A stretch of DNA of 21,703 nucleotides from Intoshia linei (Eukaryota; Orthonectida; Rhopaluridae), in NCBI GenBank assembly GCA_001642005.1, contig LWCA01000632.1:1-21703 (forward strand), in the 5' to 3' direction. The notes below the pieces were generated by a model. The model saw nothing but the letters and a program-made list of their open reading frames with translations. It did not search any database and was not told the DNA's origin. Positions 17,801 through 21,703 of this stretch are shown here, one piece after another. Position 1 is the stretch's first letter. Each line of letters begins with the position of its first letter. The translations under genes and the position numbers were made by a program.

Positions 17801-20045
17801 TTGATCTAGTATGGTAATTTCCGTAATGTTCTTCGTCCGTTATGACACCGTTATCTACAACGCAATGAGTGATTTTTAAAAGCAAATAGGGTATAATTCC
17901 ACTGACAATGGCTACAATAAGACACTCAAACATTTTAAATACTTTGTATTGAATATATCTATATTATACTTTGTATATCATTGTATAGAAACCTACTTTA
18001 CCTCATTCGTAGTTTAGTAATTTTCACATTCATATAATTAATGATGGATCCCAAAATTCCTCCTAATAGAGTAATTTTTATATTGATCAAATTATAAGTT
18101 ATAAATCTACCTACCAATTATTCCCATTATGAGAAATATCGGAACTTCAATGACATGAAATTGATAGTGATAATCAAAAACTCCAAAGCTGATTAAACCT
18201 AAACTTTTAGGTATACATAATTAATACAATGTACAATGTAATTTTATCGAAAAAAAATAAATCTTACCGGGGTTGGATAAACTATTCAGATGGCCGTAAA
18301 ATGCGCTAACTAATAAATTTACTGTAAATGTAGCAGTAATGGAGGAAAATAACATTTTAGATGTTAATAAAGGATTGCAAAAACTAGTTCCTTCTTCTAA
18401 ACTAAACATGACACCACCGATTGGTGCTCCAAAAGCGGCTGATACCTAAAAGTTTAATCAATTTAGTACTTTTTTATTTATTTCTAATTTTATAAATATA
18501 AATTTTAAATTAATGAATCATACTCCGGCTGCGGTACCGCACGCCACAAAATCTCTTTTTTGTGCATCTGACTGTAATGATTTTAAGATCTAAAATTTAT
18601 CTACAATAAATGGCTAATTATTTTAAACCTTTAGATCCATTCTGAAAAATTTAGATTTTGTTTGTGAAATTCCTCCAGCAATTATTGCACCAGTATGTAT
18701 CATCGGTCCTATATTAAATTATTATTTATGTAGGTTTTAATTATTTTATCAAAGATTTTATTATTCCGAAATTGAGTCCTTCAAGGTCAAAAAATAAATT
18801 CCCCCTTTTTTACGTACATTACAGTCAACTTTGTTTTAAATAAAATGTACCTTCTTTACCACACATCAATCCTCCAATAACTGAGAAAACAATTCCAAAG
18901 GTTTTACAAATTAACGTTTGCAGTTTTAGAAGGCCTCTGATGCGGACTCCATTGAGATAAGATTTAATATTTGGTATTCCACTTCCAGCAGCTTGTGGCT
19001 AGGAATTAAAAAATTTAAAAATAAGTCAAAATTGGCAACCCTAAACATGTGCGATTTTTTAAATAAAAAATTACCATCCAATATGTCACTATTAATGATC
19101 CAATTAACACAAAAACTATGTTTATAGAAATCCAAATGGTCAGGGCTTTAATTTCACAGTAAACGGAAGTACAATGGTTGAATTCTAAATTGATTAATGG
19201 TAAATTATATTCAATACACAAAGTAATACATGCAATAATTGATTTATCCACAAAATTGTTCATACACAAATGCAATTAAAAAATTAAAAAATTCTAATTT
19301 GGGTAAAATATTTAAATTTTCATAATTTGAGAGTACCTATAACTCTACAAAAATCGTAACTTATATAATATGCTACGCGATTTTTGTTTGTGTGTGTTAT
19401 GGTTTATTGAAATAACTACCAGTCTTAGAATTTTTTAAAGACCACATTTCAATTACAGTTTTTTCCGGGATGTATAAGATAAATTTTAACCTCCTAATTT
19501 CATATCTTACAGGTCAAAAACCCCAGTTGTCCATCTTTTTGAAAATCAAATGAGTTGGAGAATTTAAAAAAATATATAGGTTGATGCGGATTTTAAAATC
19601 ATAAACATTATCATACATTTAAATTTAAAAAAATTATATCTTCAGGGCCAAAACCCCAACCGATTTAGTATTAAAATTGCCTTCAGTGTTCACTGTTTAT
19701 TATTCATTTATTATTATACAGTTATTATTTACAAACTTAAAAATCAGATGGTTGATGATTATATTTATTCCATTACAAATTGTAAATGAATGCAATTGTA
19801 AATGAAATGCATTAATTGCAAAACAATGATAAAATACATTTATTACCTTTCGATATTAATTTATATTTTAATTTTGTTCCATATTCTATGGCTAGTTCTA
19901 CTAACGTAGCCACAAAAGCAACCACAACACCAATCAAAAATAAAATACACCATTCGGACATATTTTGTTTCAGTAATTCTGTTTTCGTTATATTTTTTCT
20001 ATTTTGTATATACATTTCGTTCTCCATTGTATCATAATTATGTGA
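11749..20045 (-). CDS. CLCN7: ClC-7 type lysosomal chloride/proton exchange transporter, 13 exons, N-terminus missing
   Basis: Thirteen exons with GT...AG introns join without a frame break: 20045-19847, 19184-19075, 18998-18851, 18708-18629, 18589-18524, 18445-18268, 18198-18115, 18062-18002, 17958-17364, 15705-15620, 14713-14284, 12724-12593 and 11871-11749. They give 763 residues plus stop. ClC proteins of this branch exchange chloride for protons across late endosomal and lysosomal membranes. Visible landmarks are GSGIP (Ser109, anion site), GKEGP (gating Glu152), FSLEEG (proton Glu219), GIFIP (421-425) and the pore Tyr455 in GRYALIG. Two CBS domains end the protein. GISQ, SNPGLISFG, GACWGRL and SQIGG point to ClC-7 rather than ClC-6. 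The first exon starts within a YDxxEN segment, so roughly the first 90 residues lie elsewhere. The partner Ostm1 is not in the window. Divergence is marked, and CBS1 has a long insertion. Confidence 0.96.
11989..12359. mobile_element. hAT-like MITE, family C, in the last ClC-7 intron
   Basis: The left end CAGAGGTGTGGAAAG and the right end GTCCCCACCTCTG are inverted repeats. ATCTAA flanks both sides (ending near 11987 and starting at 12360), an imperfect trace of an 8-bp duplication. A GGCCTTC(T)GAAC word occurs near both ends. It is 371 bp long with no reading frame. Confidence 0.65.
12593..12724 (-). CDS. CLCN7: ClC-7 exon L: between CBS1 and CBS2
   Basis: Exactly 44 codons, phase 0 at both ends. 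[12 protein letters not shown] aligns with [27 protein letters not shown] aligns with the DLSxFMNPSPYTV motif that opens CBS2. Confidence 0.92.
12946..13605 (+). repeat. Repeat family B, copy 2, in a ClC-7 intron
   Basis: It starts CTTATATAATACGCT followed by a TGTGTGTGT run, then ACTACCAGTCTTAGAATTTT. It shares the first 300 bases with 19360-19680. Its later part, including GCCTTCACGGTCAA and GCTTATTCCAGTTGATATAA, matches copy 1. It carries no coding frame. Confidence 0.8.
13734..13881 (-). mobile_element. MITE family A, copy 4, inverted and internally deleted
   Basis: It begins CAGAGCCGAACCTACC. The following CTCGAGG and CCGAAAATGAA match the reverse complement of the right end of copy 2. 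It ends in ACGGTAGATTCGACAATG, matching that copy's left end. The middle is reduced, giving about 148 bp instead of about 270. Confidence 0.65.
14284..14713 (-). CDS. CLCN7: ClC-7 exon K: CBS1 with a long insertion
   Basis: It starts [16 protein letters not shown] and reaches HSAFPIV, then returns to the fold at [15 protein letters not shown]. Between them lie about 75 residues (roughly 571-646) where ClC-7 usually has about a dozen. The insertion is rich in N, S and K and includes [10 protein letters not shown], a basophilic-kinase-like site. It is open and in frame, so it is probably expressed. ClC-6 has a long insertion at the same place. Confidence 0.92.
15146..15489. repeat. 344-bp foldback (long inverted repeat) in a ClC-7 intron
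   Basis: The left arm starts CATTAATTTGAGCGA and the right arm ends TCGCTCAAATAAATG. The arms match again at TTTTGTGGGTTTATTTAGGG (15212-15231) and CCCTAAAGAAACCCACAAAA (15393-15412). Between these blocks the similarity is partial but collinear, with an internal region of roughly 130 bases. It is probably a foldback or MITE-type element; its transcript would form a long hairpin. Confidence 0.75.
15496..15560. repeat. Short hAT-like inverted repeat
   Basis: TAGAGCAGTAGTTCC at the left and GGAAACAACTGCTCTA at the right pair with few mismatches across about 34 bases. CAGTAGTTCCCAA resembles hAT terminal repeats, so this may be a miniature solo-terminus relic. It begins seven bases after the foldback. 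Confidence 0.55.
15620..15705 (-). CDS. CLCN7: ClC-7 exon J: linker to the CBS domains
   Basis: The acceptor is AATTTAG|GGA. It encodes [17 protein letters not shown] and [11 protein letters not shown], matching GLYDxHIxLxxVPFLxW of ClC-7. The GC overhang plus A of the next exon makes an Ala codon, giving LTAAGVMSNP. Confidence 0.93.
16126..16387 (+). mobile_element. MITE family A, copy 3, in a ClC-7 intron
   Basis: The ends CAGAGCCAAATATAC and GTATATTGGGCTCTG are good inverted repeats, and the interior matches copies 1 and 2. CTAAC occurs directly before the left end and three bases after the right end, a possible remnant of an 8-bp duplication. At 262 bp with no reading frame, it is the best preserved pair of ends in the family. 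Confidence 0.75.
16556..16730 (-). repeat. Possible inverted fragment of repeat family B
   Basis: GGTTTTGACCGTGAAAGTGC is close to the reverse complement of the TTTTCACGATCAAAACC word of family B copy 1. A short open frame here (16558-16749) has no coding features. The match beyond the marker word is weak. Confidence 0.35.
17216..17290. mobile_element. Possible right end of a hAT-like element
   Basis: The stretch ends GGTTGACCAACCCTG, reverse complement CAGGGTTGGTCAACC, another hAT-type terminus. GGCGCAT words occur both here and near 16764, so a worn element may span about 16745-17290, but no clear left terminal repeat or duplication was found. Confidence 0.4.
17364..17958 (-). CDS. CLCN7: ClC-7 exon I: main pore exon
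   Basis: The largest exon, 198 codons. It holds [14 protein letters not shown], a luminal loop with an NCT glycosylation site (residue 362), [52 protein letters not shown] and [10 protein letters not shown]. The donor TTG|GTAAAT is phase 0. Confidence 0.95.
18002..18062 (-). CDS. CLCN7: ClC-7 exon H
   Basis: A 61-nt exon between introns of 52 and 43 nt. It encodes [19 protein letters not shown], matching the GGVLGxxFNxxN helix start. The split Arg codon (AG|A) fixes the acceptor of the next exon at 17958 and rules out the nearer AG. Confidence 0.88.
18115..18198 (-). CDS. CLCN7: ClC-7 exon G
   Basis: It encodes [20 protein letters not shown], then FLIMGIIG. It aligns with the ClC-7 segment following SPG, including the xxEIPVFxxMG pattern. 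The phase-1 entry and exit keep the frame. Confidence 0.9.
18268..18445 (-). CDS. CLCN7: ClC-7 exon F: proton glutamate region
   Basis: [19 protein letters not shown] contains the proton glutamate (second E of LEEG). The following [12 protein letters not shown] departs from the usual SFWNxxLTW: both tryptophans are lost. The helix [20 protein letters not shown] ends with SLSNPG. Confidence 0.93.
18524..18589 (-). CDS. CLCN7: ClC-7 exon E
   Basis: Exactly 22 codons, phase 0 at both ends: [18 protein letters not shown] then TAAG. KRDFVxxGxAAG is a ClC signature. The donor is GGA|GTATGA. Confidence 0.92.
18629..18708 (-). CDS. CLCN7: ClC-7 exon D
   Basis: It completes GKEGP and encodes [18 protein letters not shown] up to FFRMDLK. 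The GISQ motif and the DLK ending align with ClC-7. Only a 39-nt intron separates it from the next exon. Confidence 0.92.
18851..18998 (-). CDS. CLCN7: ClC-7 exon C: anion site GSGIP and gating glutamate
   Basis: It begins [18 protein letters not shown] and ends [15 protein letters not shown] supplies the anion-binding serine. The glutamate of GKEGP is the external gate that defines exchangers. Asn after GSGIP, where many ClCs have Glu, fits the ClC-7 branch, which has Gln. Confidence 0.93.
19075..19184 (-). CDS. CLCN7: ClC-7 exon B: second membrane helix
   Basis: The acceptor CAATTTAG|AA restores a GAA codon after a 662-nt intron that contains a repeat. It encodes EIKALTIW, then the helix [19 protein letters not shown]. 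The donor is ATG|GTAATT, phase 0. Confidence 0.88.
19360..19680 (+). repeat. Repeat family B, copy 3 (5' part only)
   Basis: CTTATATAATATGCTACGCG, TTGTGTGTGT and ACTACCAGTCTTAGAATTTT repeat the start of copy 2 closely. CATTTCAATTACAGTTTTTT and a TTTTAAAATCATAAACATTA block follow. It lies in the ClC-7 intron between exons A and B and lacks the GCCTTCACGGTCAA half. Confidence 0.8.
19847..20045 (-). CDS. CLCN7: ClC-7 exon A: cytosolic lead-in and first membrane helix
   Basis: The acceptor is GTTTTAG|TCA. It opens with [17 protein letters not shown], matching the YDxxEN segment of ClC-7, then helix [20 protein letters not shown] and LKYKLISK. It is open before the ATG at 20027, so that ATG is internal rather than the start. 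The donor is AAAG|GTAATA. Confidence 0.9.
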
Positions 20046-20417
20046 CTAAAACGTTATACATATTATTTCATATAACTGAATTGATCATTGTAATTTCATC
20101 AATTTGTATAGGTTATGTAGGTTAGTTCCAGGCCACAGCCTGTCTGAACTAACATTTAGTTTAAAAAAATTACTCATCCAAAATTTCAACATTTTCTGAT
20201 TTGGCACACTTTCAGGAGTATTTTTAAAAAAAATTAAAAAAATTCTTAGTAGCGTTTTTGAGTAAAAGTCAAAAATGTATATTTTTCTCTAAAAATTTCA
20301 ATAAAATGTTCAATAATACTAATTTTAGTCTTGATTGTGTAACTAATCTCCATTGATGAAAGTTTGTTTTGTTTCAAATTTCAAATTATATTCTACCTAT
20401 TTTTTGTTGTTATTATC
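20046..20417. other. ClC-7 upstream intron or spacer, no exon found
   Basis: The missing N-terminal exon of ClC-7 should lie here or beyond. I saw no minus-strand frame with an N-terminal ClC-7 character. A hairpin at 20121-20153 is the only structure noted. Confidence 0.45.
20121..20153. repeat. Hairpin with 8-bp and 5-bp stems
   Basis: GTTAGTTC pairs with GAACTAAC, and inside them CAGGC pairs with GCCTG around a four-base loop, with a three-base bulge on one side. It is G+C-richer than its surroundings. It may be a miniature transposon tip or an RNA stem. Confidence 0.65.
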
Positions 20418-20981
20418 ATGCATGAACAAAATAGGAAAAGGTTATTTTTATTGTGTTTTGGTAAAACAAAAGTTATGTGTTCGATCTCTACTCATGTATG
20501 TTCCCTGGTTGAGCTATATTTTGATCAAGGTATTGATAAAAATGATGATCGTTTACCTAATGTGATAAGCAGCAACCACCAGAAAATTGTCCATGAATAT
20601 GGAAATGATATTTTCAGTAGGAAAATTTAAATTTTTGATCATTCTAAACTCACCATTAATTCTAAACGAAAGACTCGATCTTCACTCAACAAAACTTGTT
20701 CATGCACAATTTGCCTATCATAATTATCATTCAACTTCAATAGTAATAATGGTGTTCCTAAAATTAAAAAACGTAATTCTTCTGGACGTCCAAAAACAGG
20801 AGTTAGTGATTTTGAAGTGTCAAAAAATTTATTTATTCCGGAGAATTACGAAAATGTCATAAAAGTTTGGAGAAAATTAAACATAGAAACACAAAAAACT
20901 GAACTATTGATTACAGAATTCAACTGTCTAAAAGTAGAATTTATAAAAGCTTTGAATGATTTCAAATTAGTTGTCCAATAG
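20418..20981 (+). pseudogene. Cysteine-motif gene relic with two in-frame stops
   Basis: One frame runs from an ATG at 20418 to a TAG at 20979 with only two internal TAA codons (20628 and 20721) and no frameshift. It encodes RKRLFLLCFGKTK, DRLPNVISSNHQKIVHEYG, HSKLTINSKRKTRSSL, TCSCTICLS and SGRPKTG. From memory this order recalls an unnamed multi-copy family in invertebrate genomes with CxxC, CxCxIC and GRPK motifs; the expected CxxC near NVISSNH is lost. The rest (YENVIKVWRKLNIETQKTEL) has no known match. A decayed copy is most likely. The alternative is a gene with unrecognised small introns over the stops, but no splice pair fits. Confidence 0.55.
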
Positions 20982-21211
20982 GGTGTCTACTTTTTTAAAG
21001 ATCGAAAAGTATATTTGCATATAATTGTGTTTTTATGCACTAATCACGAATATGTGAAAATTAATTCATTTAATTAAAATTAATCTCGCCTGAAATTAAA
21101 AACACTTGATATTTTTATTTTTAAAAATGTGAACTATACTTTATTACACTAATTTATTTATTAATCTTATAATTAATAATATAAAATTGAAATGAAGTAT
21201 TCAAAAAAAGT

Positions 21212-21703
21212 ATGAGGTGGACGCGTCCTTATGGAGTAGTGGTTAGTGAACCGCTTAGTAATTTATCGAGATTACCTACTATAAAAAAAGTAATGGGAAA
21301 ATATCATTTTTTAGATATGGAAAATAACTCAGAATGAAAATCTTATTACTGTGATAAAACTGCAATAGAACTATATTCTTTATGGATGAAGGGCACTCTG
21401 GGACCGATTCCATTGGGATTGGTAAAAGTCAAACTTAAAGATTTAATGAACAAGTATGCGCTCTATCTAAAAAATTCGAACTACCATCAAAAATTGAAAC
21501 AAAATTGGGATAACATATTAATGATAAAAGATAAAAAAATATAACTTGACGAAGATGAAAAAAATTTTGATTTCCGTTTTGAATCGAAAGTAGAGCCATA
21601 TTCTGACAATTCTTCAGATGAAAATTATTATCCTTTCTATAAAGTTTCTACAAATAAATCAATAAAATGTGAGAAGTTAGCTAAAGCCTCATTATCTACA
21701 AAT
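21212..21703 (+). pseudogene. Second gene relic with two in-frame stops, runs off the window
   Basis: One frame from an ATG at 21212 stays collinear to the window end with internal TGA (21335) and TAA (21542) only. It encodes MRWTRPYGVVVSEPL, KVMGKYHFLDMENN, IELYSLWMKGTLGPIPLGLV, KVKLKDLMNKYALYLKNSN and an acidic serine-rich tail (EPYSDNSSDENYY). The helical pattern with a W-M-K-x4-I-P core weakly recalls multi-copy insect proteins of unknown function, often near transposons. It may belong with the preceding relic to a single inserted unit. No function is assigned. Confidence 0.5.

Noticed and set aside
17941-17950. Nearer acceptor for the main ClC-7 pore exon (AG at 17942)
   Set aside because: It gives the wrong phase after exon H. 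The AG at 17959 restores the frame and the RYIQYKVFK segment expected from ClC-7.
19015-19275. 86-codon minus-strand frame as a single exon
   Set aside because: Only 19075-19184 is exon. The part above 19184 lacks an acceptor and the part below 19075 lies beyond a good donor.
19816-20037. 73-codon plus-strand frame
   Set aside because: It is the antisense shadow of ClC-7 exon A.
11749-20045. Assignment to ClC-6 instead of ClC-7
   Set aside because: The CBS1 insertion recalls ClC-6, but GISQ, SNPGLISFG, GACWGRL, SQIGG and the LPRVFxLFRxLGLRHL tail all favour ClC-7.
20364-20565. Overlapping plus-strand frames opening with hydrophobic residues (20353-20565)
   Set aside because: The 20353 frame has no family motif and overlaps the relic frame, which alone carries the cysteine and basic motifs. 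The hydrophobic lead before 20418 is low-complexity T-rich DNA.
1-21703. CRISPR array, bacterial operon, tRNA or rRNA genes
   Set aside because: No regularly spaced repeats, Shine-Dalgarno-led gene chains or cloverleaf-like sequences were seen. Gene structure is clearly eukaryotic.

Overview
The window looks like nuclear DNA of an arthropod, most likely an insect, although I cannot place the species. It is strongly A+T rich. Its genes are split by spliceosomal introns with GT...AG ends, it carries many decayed hAT-type transposons and small non-autonomous repeats, and its proteins match animal families. No bacterial operon, CRISPR array, tRNA or rRNA gene was seen.

Left part (about 0.76-3.5 kb, minus strand): a gene for a secreted or membrane immunoglobulin-superfamily protein. 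It has a signal peptide, a V-like first domain and then C2-like domains. The order and motifs resemble the Kirrel/roughest/nephrin adhesion family. All of its introns are phase 1. Its last Ig domain is cut short close to transposon debris (1-700). The final 75-nt intron is in frame and would encode a hydrophobic stretch if retained.

Middle part (3.5-10 kb): mostly A+T-rich intergenic DNA with repeats. The clearest object is a 700-bp hAT element (7049-7748) with terminal inverted repeats, an exact 8-bp target-site duplication and the frameshifted tail of a transposase gene.

Right part: a small five-exon plus-strand gene (10089-11290) is predicted to encode a 128-residue protein that starts MGCC, a dual lipidation signal. 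I do not recognise its family. It runs tail to tail into a long minus-strand gene (11749-20045), which I rebuilt exon by exon. All 13 exons join in frame into 763 residues of a ClC-7 type lysosomal chloride/proton exchanger, ending in two CBS domains. The gating glutamate, proton glutamate and pore tyrosine are all present. Only the extreme N-terminus is missing, presumably upstream of the window. Its larger introns hold several repeats: three MITE-like elements, two copies of a longer repeat family and a 344-bp foldback.

Right end (20.4-21.7 kb, plus strand): two adjacent reading frames, each broken only by in-frame stop codons, look like relics of multi-copy invertebrate gene families of unknown function.

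Several introns are very short (39, 43 and 44 nt, plus a predicted 32 nt), which is a notable property of this genome. All exon boundaries were derived by hand from splice signals, reading-frame continuity and remembered family sequences; no alignment was run.
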